Assembly: GCA_039545355.1 (NCBI GenBank)
Contig: BCJJ01000029.1
Location: forward strand, 1-64,000
From: Trichosporon coremiiforme
Taxonomy: Eukaryota > Basidiomycota > Tremellomycetes > Trichosporonales > Trichosporonaceae
Direction: 5' to 3'
DNA length: 64,000 nucleotides
Shown here: piece after piece, positions 18,318-30,300 of the stretch
How the letters are laid out: each line of letters begins with the position of its first letter
How positions within the stretch are numbered: position 1 is the stretch's first letter
Program-made: the position numbers and the translations under genes
The notes under the pieces: generated by a model
What the model saw: only the letters and a program-made list of their open reading frames with translations
What the model was told of the DNA's origin: nothing
The model's database searches: none

Positions 18318-19978
18318 ACCTAGAAATCATAATCACAAACGCATTAGACCATAGAGCATTCATAAGCACGCAAACTGTAACTTGCTAGGCATCAGAAGTG
18401 TATGCATGTACGAGCATCTTCACCATTGAAGCATCTCTGGAGCATTTGACGCATTTCCGCAGATAGTACTGATAGTTTTACTGACAACCCACCTCGAGCA
18501 TACAACGGCCACAGCACGTGACCCAACGGCCAGGACCACGCAATCCCACCCGACCCCCGCCGTAAGCTGTACGAGAGGATGCGTACGAGGAAGCGTGCGT
18601 ACCTCTCTGCATCCTGGCCAGGTGCACGCCGGCTCTCCGTATATCCACAGTGTCCGCTTCCCGGTCCGCATGTCCGCAAGATAACGTGATAACGTTTTGG
18701 TCGTGTGCCGCCGCGAAATAGTGCATGATCTGCGCGGCACGCATCGCCCCTGCGATCCTGCGAGGCGGGTACCTGCTCGTGCCTTCGCCTAAGGTCGCAT
18801 TCCGGCTCGATACGGTGGGAACAGGAACACACAGGGTTATGCTTGACCCCACAATGCGGCCAAGTGATGGCCGTCGACGCACGACGCTCGGCGCGCCCAC
18901 GTCCATGCCGGATGCTGAGCGTGGGGATCAAGGAGTCCATGCTGGTGACAGCCTCAACGCGGACGAAGTTTGGGAGTGGTTGGAAATCGGACTCTGGACC
19001 CGGGGTTTCGTACCTTGGGTACCTGCTCTCGAAGACGGTGGGCGACAAAACTCTAACGTTACGACTGCTTAGATTGCCAGAACGAGTCTGTGTACCTCGT
19101 GTACCTGTTCCAGAAGGCGGTGGGCTCGAGAACTCTAACGTTACGGCAGCTGCAGACTGCCAAAGACGCGGCTTTGTGGGCGGTCCTTGCTGGGTGGAAG
19201 TTCTGTGCCTGCTCCAGAAGACAGAGTGCGCAGAACCTTAACGTTGTGATGGTGATGTTTACTGGCACCCGGGGCTGGACAGCCGGGGTCAAGGAGAGTC
19301 AGGCGCCACAGTAGCGAACGCATCGCAATCGCTCACTGCTCGGCCAGTATTGCACGCAAGAGTCTCAAAGGTGCACTATCAACTGAGAGCTGCGCACTCT
19401 GTCAATGCTGCAGAAATTTTCATGTCCAGACGCGATGTCATAGATAATCGACATGCCATCACGATGTCCGTTTCTAGCTTCGGGCGCGGGCCAGATCACA
19501 AGACAAGTCACGACTAGCCAGCCTCAATAGTCGTCCAAAACGGCGTGACACTTCGGTCGAGTTCTACACGAATGATGAACTTGTATGGCTCAAGTGGTTA
19601 CCTACTACCTCGCGGCATGGGCAGTGATACCCACTGCAAATTCGTGCCCGGAACAGGGCCGACGGGGGATGCACGGGCCGCGGAAGTGGACCTCTGAGCA
19701 GCGGATTGGGGGGTGGGTCAGGATGCGCGGCTGTCCATCAACGCGCACGAGCCAGCAAGTCGCCCTCGGAGGCGTTGGCCGAGACGGACCCGGTGATGAA
19801 GCCCATCCCATACTGCGCCTGGCGATCAGCTGTGCACATGTAGTCGCCCAGGAAACCACCTTCCGCGCGGACGAAAGCCTCCGGAGGCGGGTACGTCCCA
19901 GCGTCGGTCGCGCAGGTCGAATCCGGCGATAAGTGCCGCGGAGCAGTAGTGTTTCGCTGCTTCCTCTGTCAAGGCCTC
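18318..19978. other. Gene-poor region with degenerate repeats
   Basis: No coding gene is supported. The stretch contains a degenerate tandem repeat at 19010-19245. Short frames on both strands show no known domain. Confidence 0.5.
19010..19245. repeat. Degenerate tandem repeat, about 82-bp period
   Basis: The segment 19010-19079 (GTACCTTGGGTACCTG...CTCTAACGTTACG...TTGCC) is repeated imperfectly at 19092-19161, and a third, shorter copy (TGCCTGCTCCAGAAGAC...CCTTAACGTT) lies at about 19205-19245. The shared core CT[CT]TAACGTT is at 19051, 19133 and 19236. No gene contains it. It may be a remnant of an expanded coding or non-coding repeat. Confidence 0.7.
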
Positions 19979-19979
19979 C

Positions 19980-21504
19980 TATGCAGACCGAGACAGCACG
20001 GCAGACGTCTTGCACGTCAGTATTGAGACGACGTCGGTGGGTGGCGCACCTCGGCAAAGACGGCGTCGATCTCCGCGTCGCACGTCGCCAGAGACACTGT
20101 ACTTGTCACTGACTCCGGCGTCGGCGCGCACAAGCCTCGAGTTCTCCTGTCCCCAAGCCTCCCCCTCATACTGTCTTGCGACGAGGTCCACGTCGTTGGC
20201 CCAAAACGTGCGTCCTTCCTCGTCCTCGGTCTCGAAGCGTTCTGTGTGCTGAGGGAGCGCGAGCCGCATCCCGCCAACGGCTCCGTGGCACTCGCAGTAT
20301 TCGACGGCGAAACGCGAGTCAGGTGCTTGACGATGTGACGCCGGCGGCTTGAAGGACACTCTGAACCCGCCCGCGATGCGGCTCTTGCCCTCCTGCGCTA
20401 TGTTAAGGAGCATCTCACGGAGCACGTACAGGCCGCACCTTTCCTCGTTGAACCAGAGATTGATGCGCACAAGCCCGCGTTCAGCGTCCTGAGCCCAGGG
20501 CGAACCGCACGTTGCATGGGGTGTACGCGCTACCCGCTGCGGCGATATCCAAGCTTCCGTAACCTGTCTTGAGGTGGTCGGCAGGGCGAGCTCGACGAGG
20601 AGCACGCCGGTGGGGCCCGATCGGCATCTTCCCTGCGCTCAGAGTGACGCATTCGCTCCGGGAAGGTCCAGATCGCTAGGGACAGGCCGACCGGTAGCCT
20701 CTTGTATCCCGGGTTCACGACGATGGCCGTATGCTCGTCCAGGATCTCGAACGCCACCCCCGCCGTGCTCCTCTGGTGTCCGATGAGACAGCCAAAGTTG
20801 CTCTGCATTGTTGTCGAGTGGTTCAGGTGCAGCACGGGCATGTACGGCCCCGACCCGTGGTGCACCAGCGTGCCGACCGTGGGGCCGCAGATACGCACGT
20901 CGCCGCAGGTGGCTGCCGCCTCGTCGCTCTCGGAAAGCTGGCGCAGAGAGGGCTGCAGGGGGGACATGAGGTGGTTGCCGCGGTACGAGACTGCGGTGTC
21001 CAAAGCCTTGCGCGCCTTCAGGACGTCGACGTCGAGCACCTCGCTGTGAACCCGTGCGCCCTCTCCATGTTCGCAGACCGCGCAAACGAGCCGATGCGCT
21101 GGCTCGTGACCTCGATCGCGAAGCCCTCGCTCTCCATGCTGTCCTGCCCGAAGATGTCTATCGCAATCGTCCTGCAGAGCGGCAGGAGACGCCAGGAGGC
21201 TTTGCGCCGGGACGATCGCGGTCCTGCATAATCGGCAGGGAATGTACGGCGGTGTCACGCTCCAGCCCGCCAGAGGCAGGGTGCTCAGGTCCGGATTGCT
21301 GGCGCTCGGTAGCGGCACGGCATCGGACGGGACCTGCGCCCCGTTCTTCTTGTTGTACTCGTGCATAGACGATTCTGCACCTTCGGGGCCGACGAGAAAG
21401 CCGGCGGTGACGTACCGCAACGCGCCGGTAAACATGTCCCAGTCCCTGCTCCACGGACCTTCAGCGCGCATCAAGCGCACGGCTGCGGGGTCGGCGATCA
21501 TCAT
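19980..21504 (-). pseudogene. Decayed gene remnant, unknown family
   Basis: The minus strand shows protein-like stretches in shifting frames. From 21504 a frame opens with RDWDMFTGALRYVTAG and reaches CRLCRTAIVPAQSLLA; a second frame continues with IDIFGQDSMESEGFAIEV; a third resumes with VDVLKARKALDTAVSYR and NPGYKRLPVGLSLAIW; a last frame to 19979 contains INLWFNEERCGLYVLREM. No GT-AG introns join them cleanly, so frameshifts are more likely. I do not recognise the family; CxxC and the general layout are not enough to name it. An intact gene with unusual introns remains possible. Confidence 0.4.
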
Positions 21505-23325
21505 TGCGCCTCTCGTTCCTCAAGGCGCTATTGCTTCTCCTCACGCGAGGGGGGCGGCGTGTTCGGTGCTGGCATCGCGGCCACCTCGAGGTGGGCGGAT
21601 GTCCGAGCGCCACAAGCGCCTCCTTCGTTGGAGCCGTCCGGTAGTAAATGCGCGAGTGCTTGTCGGCCGCGAGTGTGTCACCGTCGCGCTTGTGACCCAC
21701 GCGGGTGTGGGAAAAGCGTCTCCGGGCGGAGGGGTGGGCCCTCCTTCAGCCCAGCGGCGGCGAGGGCGGCCTGGTATGAGTCCGTCGTTAGTGCGGAGTG
21801 TCAACGAAGCTGAGATGAGCGCTGTTGCTAATGAGTCACTGTGGGGTTTGGTTGCGCGCAGCTGGTGTCGTCGGGCGGCGCGTTCCTGGCACTGCTTGCG
21901 GGAGAGCCAGGCACAGCATTCAGCAGGCGAGTCAGAGCACATGGTATGACTAGCTAGGACGTGTCAGGAGATGGAGGCTAGACGAGAGAAGGGGTCAGCT
22001 GGAGTACGCTCGATGGGAGTCGCTCATGATCGCCGGCAAGAGTTCGCTCGGACAGTGGGTGATAGTATGGTGTCGCTCGAAAAACTATGCCGGCTGCGAG
22101 TCTGTATGCCCAGAAGGAGGGGATGGGCCACAGAATAACACAGAGCAAGTTGTGCGTGTTCAGTGCCCATGACCGGTGGGATCGCGTTGTATTCTTGAGA
22201 AGCCGAGTTGCTAGCGGTTCGCCGGTCTGCCCCGCTGCCAGCCCATGCGAGCATGAGAACTTCAGGCGACCACACGACCTTGTGCTCACACGGGCCGTGG
22301 CGGCGCCCCCACAAGCCGCACGCGCCACCGCGTCATCCTAGGTGGACAGAGTTCGACTCTTATCTGGCAGGCTGAGTGCAAAGATGGGACATGGCTGAGT
22401 GCAAAGGTGGGACATGGCTAAGTGCAGGCGGCTTCAAACCCTGACGTCAATCTTGGCGTGCGCAAGTCTGCGTCCTCGAAATACATGCCGCGTCCCCTGT
22501 TTTCGTGGAGGGCGCAAACGCTGACGGCGAGATATCTGACAATCACACCGATGCAGATCTCAAGGGTAGTTGTCAGATCGTCACAGCGGTGTGCGTTGTT
22601 CACAGATCACAGTCCACTGCACGGAGGCAGCCGACAACCTTGCATTGACAGTCAGTTAAGATGCCCGTGAAGCCATGGGCGAGAGGTGCTCGCGATAAGA
22701 TGCTACCTTTGAGAGCCTGCACCAGCAGCTGTTAGAAAGCTTGAAGGAGCAACGGCCATATCTTGCCAGTGACAATAGATGGCAGGAACGATCATCGCTT
22801 ATCAGCTGCACGACATCTCTAAGCCAGCTCGATCACAACGTTCATGCCGCAGACGGAGGTTTCGTGTTGAGCGGGGTACGCACCGCTGTGACCAATGAGC
22901 AGAGTGCCTTTGGCGGGGTTGTGCGGAGGCCCGGTGGTGGACAATGGTGAACGCCGAGGGACCTCGGTCCAGCCGCACTCCAGAGCCACGCTACGCAGGC
23001 CCAGATGCCCACATGATCTCAGGAACGCCGGCGACGAGGGGACCAAAACGGTGCCAGAGCTCGCCGAAAGTGCAAGTTCCGTGGATGGAGATTTCTCTAT
23101 GGTGGTGGTTAAAGCTCGGCTATTAAACCGCCCACCACCCAGGTCGGCACTGGTCGGCAACGCGAACCTCGGACCGGATCTTGGCCCCGTGGAACTCTGG
23201 GTGCCCCTTACGTGCCCTACGGTGACCTCACCCCGCACGGGGAACATCCAGCGCTGCATAATACAACAGTCCTCTCCAAAGTTTCTCGCCTTTGGTCTTT
23301 GCACAAACACTCACCACTCACCGAC
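21505..23325. other. Intergenic region upstream of isovaleryl-CoA dehydrogenase
   Basis: About 1.8 kb without a supported gene. The first 450 bp may hold the start of the decayed gene on the minus strand. A 23-bp tandem repeat lies at 22371-22426. The last 300 bp should hold the promoter of the gene at 23326; CATAATA near 23258 is a weak TATA candidate. Confidence 0.45.
22371..22426 (+). repeat. 23-bp tandem repeat, about 2.4 units
   Basis: The unit GCTGAGTGCAAA[GA]... ending GGGACATG occurs at 22371-22393 and 22394-22416 with one mismatch, then GCTAAGTGCA starts a third. Non-coding, no spacers, so it is not a CRISPR. Confidence 0.85.
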
Positions 23326-24692
23326 ATGCTCCGCATCGCCGCCTTCCGTGTCGCCACCCGCGCGCCGCGCATGTCTCTGCGCTCCGTGCGCACTTTCACC
23401 GGGTACAATGGACCTGTCGCCGGTCTGACGCCGCAGCAGGAGGAGGTGAGTACACTCGGTCGTGTGCACCGACAATACCGAGCACCACACCCGCTTGTAC
23501 ACCTGCAGCTATCTCATCCCGACTTTCAGCTGACACCCAGTTCCGCGACGCCGTCCACGCCTTTGCGCAGAAAGAGATTGCGCCCCGCGCGGCCGAGATC
23601 GACAAGCTGAACGAGATGCCCGAGGACATTTTCCCCAAGTTTGGCGAGATGGGTCTGCTCGGCGTCACGGTGCCGGAGAAGTGGGGAGGACTTGGGCTCG
23701 GCTACCTCGAGCACACGATTGCGATGGAGGAGATCTCGCGTGCTTCCGCGTCCATCGGTCTCAGCTACGGCGCGCACTCGAACCTGATGGTAAACCAGCT
23801 GGTTCGTAACGGTAATGAGGCCCAGATCGAGAAGTACCTCCCCAAGCTCCTGACTGGCGAGCACATTGGCTCGCTCGCCATGTCTGAGCCCAACGCCGGC
23901 TCGGATGTCGTGTCCATGAAGACGCGCGCCGACCCGCAGGCGGACGGAAGCTACCTCCTCAACGGCTCCAAGTGCTGGATCACCAACAGCACGCACGCGT
24001 CGACGTTCCTCATCTACGCGAAGAGCGACACCAACGTCGCGCCCTCAAAGGGCATCACGGCCTTCCTGGTCCAGCGCGACTGGGAGGGTTTCAGCGTCGG
24101 CGAGAAGCTGGACAAGTTCGGCATGCGCGGCTCCCCCACCGCCGAGCTGTTCTTCGACAACGTCCGCATCCCCGCCGAGAACGTCCTCCGTGGCCCGGGC
24201 ACCGGTGCCGCCGTCCTGATGTCTGGGCTCGACTATGAGCGCCTCGTCCTTTCCGGCGGCCCCCTCGGTATCATGCAGGCCGCCCTCGACATGACGCTCG
24301 AGTACACGCACGACCGGCAGCAGTTCGGCCGCCCCATTGCCGAGTTTGAGCTCATGCAGGGCAAGATTGCCGACATGTACACCAAGCTCTCCGCCTCCCG
24401 GGCGTATGTGTACGCCGTCGCCCGCGCCGCCGACGCCGGCAAGGTTTCCCGCGAGGACTGTGCCGGTGCCATCCTCTACGCTTCCGACCGCGCAGTCGAG
24501 GTCGCCATGGACGCGCAGCAGTGCTTCGGAGGAAACGGATACATCAACGAGTACGAGGTCGGTCGCCTGCTCCGCGACTCGAGGCTGTACACTGTTGGCG
24601 CCGGCACGCAGGAGATTCGCCGCATGCTCATCGGTCGCATGTTCAATGAGGCCTTCAAAAAGGGCCTCGACCGTCTCCCCGGCTCGGCTTGA
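23326..24692 (+). CDS. IVD: Isovaleryl-CoA dehydrogenase, mitochondrial
   Basis: Exons are 23326-23445 and 23541-24692 with a 95-nt intron ending CTGACACCCAG, giving 423 aa. The N terminus (MLRIAAFRVATRAPRMSLR) is a mitochondrial presequence. Acyl-CoA dehydrogenase blocks are present: AMSEPNAGSDVVSMKT, KCWITNS, DKFGMRGSPTAELFF, YTHDRQQFGRPI and QCFGGNGY. The catalytic base is in LMSGLDYERLVLSGG; a Glu in this helix, rather than near the C terminus, marks the isovaleryl-CoA type. The enzyme oxidises isovaleryl-CoA to 3-methylcrotonyl-CoA in leucine breakdown and feeds electrons to ETF. The downstream acceptor was chosen because the nearer CAG options shift the frame. Confidence 0.95.
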
Positions 24693-25008
24693 GTTACGGG
24701 CTCACGGGCTCCAGATCCAGATACCATGACGTACCAGCAGTAAATTATAGAATGTAACACATATGCGGACGGCGGAGCACTTGGACACATCCTACACCTC
24801 GCCACCAATTACAACACTGATCTACGTAGGGCCAGTACTTGCTCTGCTCGCTGCTCGCTCGATCCAGCCCCTGCCGCTCCGCTCGCTAACGCTCGCTCGC
24901 GGCTCGTGCGCTCACTATTACACCACAGTGCATGCTAATATATACGACACACTGAGCTAAGATTAGGATCTAAAGACTCCTGTCTGTCTACAACGGGCGA
25001 GGAACTTC
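24693..25008. other. Intergenic between convergent genes
   Basis: 316 bp between two 3' ends. It contains a GCTCGCT-rich stretch at about 24840-24910. No gene is seen. Confidence 0.5.
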
Positions 25009-26685
25009 TTACTTGAAGTTCTTGCCGTCGGCCCACTCCTTGTCGCCGACCTTGAGGTCCCAGGCCATGGCGCCCTCGAAGAACTCCTTGTCCTCAGGCT
25101 TGGAGAGATCCAGGCGGGTGAACTTGTACGACTCCCAGTCGGGGGCGACCGAGACGACGGGCTCGGCGTCCTGGCCACGGAGGACGAGGGCACCGGAGAT
25201 GATCGAGTTGTTGGTCTGGCCAAGAACACCGACAGAGGCGAAGAGGTACTTGCGCGAAGCCTCCCAGCGGGCGAAGAGACCACCGATCTGGTTGGCGGAC
25301 ATGAAGGTCATGGTGAGGTCCTCGTTGTAGAGGAAGTCGATGCGCCAGACGGAGAAGCCCTCCTTGTCGAAGTTCTGGTAGAACCACTCGAGCGAACCGC
25401 CAGAGCCGCGGGTGTCGAGGTTGGAGTACTGGCGCTTGAACTCCTCAAGGTTGAACGCCGACTTGGGGAGGGCGTCAAGGGGGTTCTTGGCCTTGGGCTC
25501 AGCGGGGACGTCAGGGGGAGGGGCAAGGTCCTCCTCGGCCGCCTTCTTGGCCTTGGGGGCCTTCTCGGCCTTGGGCTTCTCAGCCTTGGGGGCCTTCTCC
25601 TTCTTCTCCTTGGACTGGCCCTTGAAGACGGCGGGCTCCTGGAGGAGCTCGACGGCGGGCTCGGCGAAGACATCGGCGATCTTGGGGTGGTTGATGATGG
25701 TGTTGAAGTAACGGACAACGTTGGGGACCTTGGCGCGGATGGTGGCGTCAATGGTGGTGGAGAAGATGAAGAGGAGGGCCGAGGCGAGGAAGATGTCGGC
25801 AATGGTGAGGCGCTCGCCGACGATGAAGGTCTTGCGGAGGAGCTCGGCGTTGAGAACCTCGAGGCGCTGGGTGACGGCAGCAATGATGGCGTCAAAGGCG
25901 GGCTTCGAGTAGGGGATGCGGCCAATGAGCATGTAGAAGGCAGGGGCCGACTTGACGAAGAGCTCCTGGTCGGCGAAGTACTGCCACTGACGGACGTCGG
26001 CGAGCTTCTCAGCGTCGGTGGGGACGATGCCAGACTCGGGGTTCAGGCCACCGACTGCATACTGTCAGCAGAGTTCTCTTCGTTCACAAGAGATGCGAGA
26101 AGAGGGGAAGAATCAGAGATACGCGGTACCACCCGCAAAGTTCTGTCGACATGTATATGTTAAGACAGGGATAACTGAAGATAAAGTCTCATCATGGAAA
26201 GTTTGTGAAATTGTGAGGCAAGGGGCGAAGAGCTTTGCGCCCTCGCACCCCTTTGCCAGCACGTTCCCTCTCTTCTCGCTTTGGTCTCTCGAAAGTCGTG
26301 TACTCACGGTAGTCAGCGATGGCACCGGACTCCTGAAGCTTGAATCCGTCCTTGCCCTCGAAGGCGGGGAGGTAGCCGAGGGGGAACTTCTTGAGGAAGT
26401 CCTCGGTCTTCCACGAGCCGTCCATGACGCAGGGGACGACCTCGACCTCGACACCAGCCGCCTTAGCGGTGGCGTAGGTACGACGGAAACGGGGGTTGCC
26501 TGATTGTCAGATGATTGCTCTCCTTTGTGTGTTCCACGACATCGCGCGGCAAGGTCGGCAGGCTCGGCCCCGGAAATTTCTGTTTCTGCCATCCTTCTGA
26601 GCCGACCGAGCCGCTAAATTTCGAGTCGCGAAACAAACCAAAGCAACGCACCAGCGGCACCGTAAAGCTTTCCAACAGGAGCCAT
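25009..26685 (-). CDS. Translation elongation factor eEF1B gamma subunit
   Basis: Exons on the minus strand: 26685-26652, 26499-26308 and 26054-25009, giving 423 aa. A GST-like N-terminal half (MAPVGKLYGAAGNPRFRRTY, GYLPAFEGKDGFKLQESGAI, ERLTIADIFLASAL) is joined by a Lys/Ala/Pro/Glu-rich linker (about residues 215-260) to the conserved EF1G domain (LPKSAFNLEEFKRQYSN, SVWRIDFLYNEDL, WESYKFTRLDL). It scaffolds the eEF1A nucleotide-exchange complex on the ribosome. A further 51-nt intron (26737-26687) seems to lie in the 5' UTR, ending one base before the ATG. The second coding intron is long for this genome (253 nt, 26307-26055) and contains a box C/D snoRNA, as TEF4 does in baker's yeast. Confidence 0.96.
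26108..26200 (-). ncRNA. snR38: Box C/D snoRNA, snR38-like, in an eEF1B-gamma intron
   Basis: Within the 253-nt intron, minus strand: C box ATGATGA at 26195-26189 and D box CTGA at 26116-26113. Between them, 26177-26165 reads CAGTTATCCCTGT, a perfect 13-nt complement of the conserved 25S rRNA sequence ACAGGGAUAACUG of the peptidyl-transferase region. It is followed directly by CTTA (26164-26161), a plausible D' box. Counting five positions upstream of that box points to the middle G of GGG, which corresponds to yeast Gm2815, the known snR38 target. In yeast snR38 also sits in an intron of an eEF1B-gamma gene (TEF4). No good terminal stem was found; the exact ends are approximate. Confidence 0.88.
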
Positions 26686-26737
26686 TCTGAGGGTTAGCAC
26701 AAGACTTGGAGGCAGAGAAAGCCGCGGTGCAACTCAC

Positions 26738-27302
26738 TTTAAAGGATGATGTTAGAGTGCAAGCTGGAAGGCGGCTCAAGTTTTCTGCAAGCCCTGCAGC
26801 GCAACCCGCCGTGCCCTGAAACCACGTTCCTGCTGCCGCTGCGGCGTTTCCAAGTGTGGCGCCGGAGTTCGCCGGCCCATCCTATGCAGAGACGCAACTG
26901 ATATCACCGTTGCGTAACACCCGGCGAGCATGCATGACTTGCATGGATGCATGCAGAGATGTCGACTTGCAATCTTATCAGACGCAGCCACTCGGCAGTG
27001 ATACACGGATCTGGCAGCGGACCTGTGGATTGTGCTGTTACGGCTGCCAAGCTTCCATCCCCGGATCTCTTGGTGCTACCGAGATCTGGCCGACGCCCTC
27101 CTGCCTTCGGGAAGCTGGAGTTACTAACCACAGAAGCGATCGACGGCGCTGCTCAGATTGTGACTCCCGCATCTGGCTCCTATTGCAACACTCACATTCT
27201 TACCCCTGGTCTCGGCGGTCACGTCATCAGCACCGTATGGCTCACGTGCGTGTCATCAGCTAATCCTGCATATAGTACACATGAAGCTATGGTACATCTA
27301 TC
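26738..27302. other. Intergenic, eEF1B-gamma promoter side
   Basis: About 565 bp between the 5' UTR intron of eEF1B-gamma and the 3' end of the Nbs1 gene, both minus strand. Nothing beyond presumed promoter sequence is recognisable. Confidence 0.5.
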
Positions 27303-30300
27303 CTATCCGAGACGTCTCTTCTTCTGCACGCCCACAAATTGGATGTCATCGTCGTCATCATCGTCATCCACGAGCAGCTTGCGGCGTTGGGTCGCCTGCG
27401 TGGTCCGCTGCGACGTGCGCGTGCGTGTAGAAGGAGCGGCCAGAGTGCTCGAGTTCGCCACCTCAGCGCCGCGAGAACGCGTCGAGCGGCTGCTTCGGCC
27501 CGTAGCCGTAGCCGGGGGAGGAGGGGCCGTCGCAAACACCTCGTCGTCGTCGGATTCGACGAGTAGCGCGCGCTGAGTAGCGCGTTTGGCGGGAGCTCGC
27601 TGTGTGCGCTGCGTATTGCGCTGAGTGCGGGTAGGAGGGGCTGCAGTCGCCGACGCCTCCGACTGAACACTGCTGGCACGAGTGGAGCGACGCGAAGTGC
27701 CGGCGGACGCTGGAGTCTTGCCGCGCCGGCTGCGCAACGACGGAACCACCTCGTCGTCGCTGTCACCCTCCTCTTGAATCTGGCTGAGGAGTTTGCGCCT
27801 GGATGACGGCAGCAGAGGCGCCGAGTCTTCCTCCTCGAAGAATCCACCGCCACGCGGGTGTGAGTTCTGCGACGGCTGTGTCTGTGGTTGTGTGGCAACG
27901 TCTTCTGTGGCCCAATAGGCTGATGTTAGCGCTTCGCTAAAAGCGAAACTCACGTTCTCCCATCTCCGCATTGTGCACGTTAGGCGCAGCGAGGTTGAGG
28001 CGCAGCGGCTCGCGGCGCACGACGTTTTTCTGCTCGTCAGTTTCGCCGAAAGCAGATCGAAACGCACCTTTTTGAACTTCTTGAAGTTTGGTCGTCCGTC
28101 CTCTACCATCTGCGGCACCTTCGGCGCATCTTTCCGGAAAAGATCCTTCCGCACCACCTCGATAAAGTTTCCTCGCATGTCGTTGTCAAAGTCGTTCAGA
28201 ATATCGTAGTGGGGTCCATCATCAGAGATGTGGTTCGCGCGCACGGCAGGATCGGCACCCCTCTTGTTGTTCGCCTTGGGGATGCGCAGCTCGTTGAACT
28301 CTTTGTCCAGCTCCTCCATCTCCTTCCTCTTGCTCTTGGCTCGAGTGATAGCCTGCAAGAATGCGTCGTCCTTCGTCATTTGGGTGGCTTTCGGCCCTCG
28401 CTTTGTCGGCGACGACGCCTTCGAGTCAGACTTCGACTTGGCACGGCTCTTGGGCTCTTCAATGGGTTCTTCCTCCTCGGAAGAGGCCCGTCGAGCGCGG
28501 CGAGCTTCGGCGGCAGTGAGGACCTTTTTGGCGGGGGGCTGAGCAATCTTCACCGGAGACCTGGGCCGCTTCGCAGGCGAAACAACCTCCTTCTTCACCC
28601 TAGCAGAGCGAAGCGCTCGAGTGACAAAGTCGTTCTCTTCATCAACATCCATGAGGTCCTCACGGCTGTCCCGGCTCGGGAGAGCGCTCTCAGCTTCCTC
28701 CTCTGCGATGTCCTCAGGTCCCTTCCTACGAGGTCGTTTGGTAGGCGGCGCGCTAGCTAAACTGGCACTTTCGCGCTTGCTTTGCTCGTACAATTCACGG
28801 ATCTCGTTCGCAGTTTCCTGCTCCTTTAGCTCTTTTTCGTAGTGAACAGAGGTGTCCAGCCCGTCGAGGAACGTCGATGGTGCAGGCGCAATGCCCGCTC
28901 GGCGCTTCAGTCTAGACGACCTAGCTGGAGGGTTTTGTGACGGGAACACTGAGTTGGCTTGACTAGGCTGGCTCGCTTGAGTGTCCATGTCCATAGAATC
29001 GGGCACTCTAGACGCCAGAGAATGGCCGGCTTCGCTGAGCTGAGTCTCAGGAATGCGTGATGGTTGGGAGGACACTGGAGTCGGAGCAGCAATGTCGTCG
29101 TCTAAGTCCATGTCCACGCGCTGGATGCCGCGACCAGCTCGACGTTTCAATGGCTGACGTCAGCTTTTGGAAGGGATATCAAGCTTACCTTTCGGGTCGC
29201 GGTAGATGATGGTCCGGCTGTGGGTACGTTGTCTTCCTCCGTCGAAGGAGTCAGGTCAGGTGGAGGTGCAGTCGGCGGCGGGGGCGCGGACGGCGCACGC
29301 GATTCCGAACGAGAGCCAGCCGCCCTTCTCGGGAGTCGCCCCTTAGGCGCCGAGAGTTCTGGCTGTGCCGGCGGCGAGCTGGGAGGTGCTTGCTGGGGTG
29401 CAGATGTGGATTCTGAAACTGTAGGCTGAGGAGTGCTCTCGACCTGTGCAGTGGGGTCGCCTGCTCTATCAGCCACGAGCCTCGGACGACACACTCACTG
29501 GCTGCCGCAACCTCGAGGTACTTGCTGACACTACCAAAGTTCATCGCGTTCCACAATATGGAACCCGACGCGACGTTTATACCACGGCTGAAGTCAGCAG
29601 TCGCACTCTGCGCGCTCCCACCTGGCGCACGCCGCAACGATAACGCTGTTGAAGTCGACTCCCTGCTGAATCATTTCGGTCTTCGTAGGAGGAAGGTATA
29701 CGACAACGACATTCCGGTCATCAGCGTCAGCCTTGGCGATGAGGGGGTCGATCAGCTTGATGAACGCGTCTGGTGTCGAAATGAGTGGGTTAAGAACGTC
29801 CACTTCTACCAGAGTCGCACCCATCGCAGTGTAATATCGAGCATCCATCAAATGCTGAGGTCAGTTTGCACATTGCCTGTATGACTCACGCCTCTGGGCT
29901 TCTTCAGCTCCAGCACATTCCATTTCGACCACATGCGCCGACGTGCAGGATCGGCACGCCACAGACCCAGGTTCTGACGGTTCTTGAGTAGAGGGTCGAG
30001 CGCTGGGCGCACATCCTCGGAGTCAAAGGAAGGCACGTGGAAGCTGTCCTCGGAGTCGGCACTCTTCTTCCAGCACGCTTTCAGCCTGAACCCCAGAATT
30101 TGCAGCCATGCTGGAGTGACAATCGGAATACCGTAGCACATAGCGAAGTTGCAGTCTTGAGTATTACGACACAGCGGCGAGACCACGACGTCGGGCGGAT
30201 CCTCGGTTTCGAACGACTGATCCCAAGAGACGCCTGGATGTCAGCTCTCGCTACTGCACTAAAGCACTCACAGTACTTCCTCAGGAAACCGGTCTCAGAA

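Noticed and set aside
22371..22426. Short repeats considered as a CRISPR
   Set aside because: Direct head-to-tail copies with no spacers, in a eukaryotic context.
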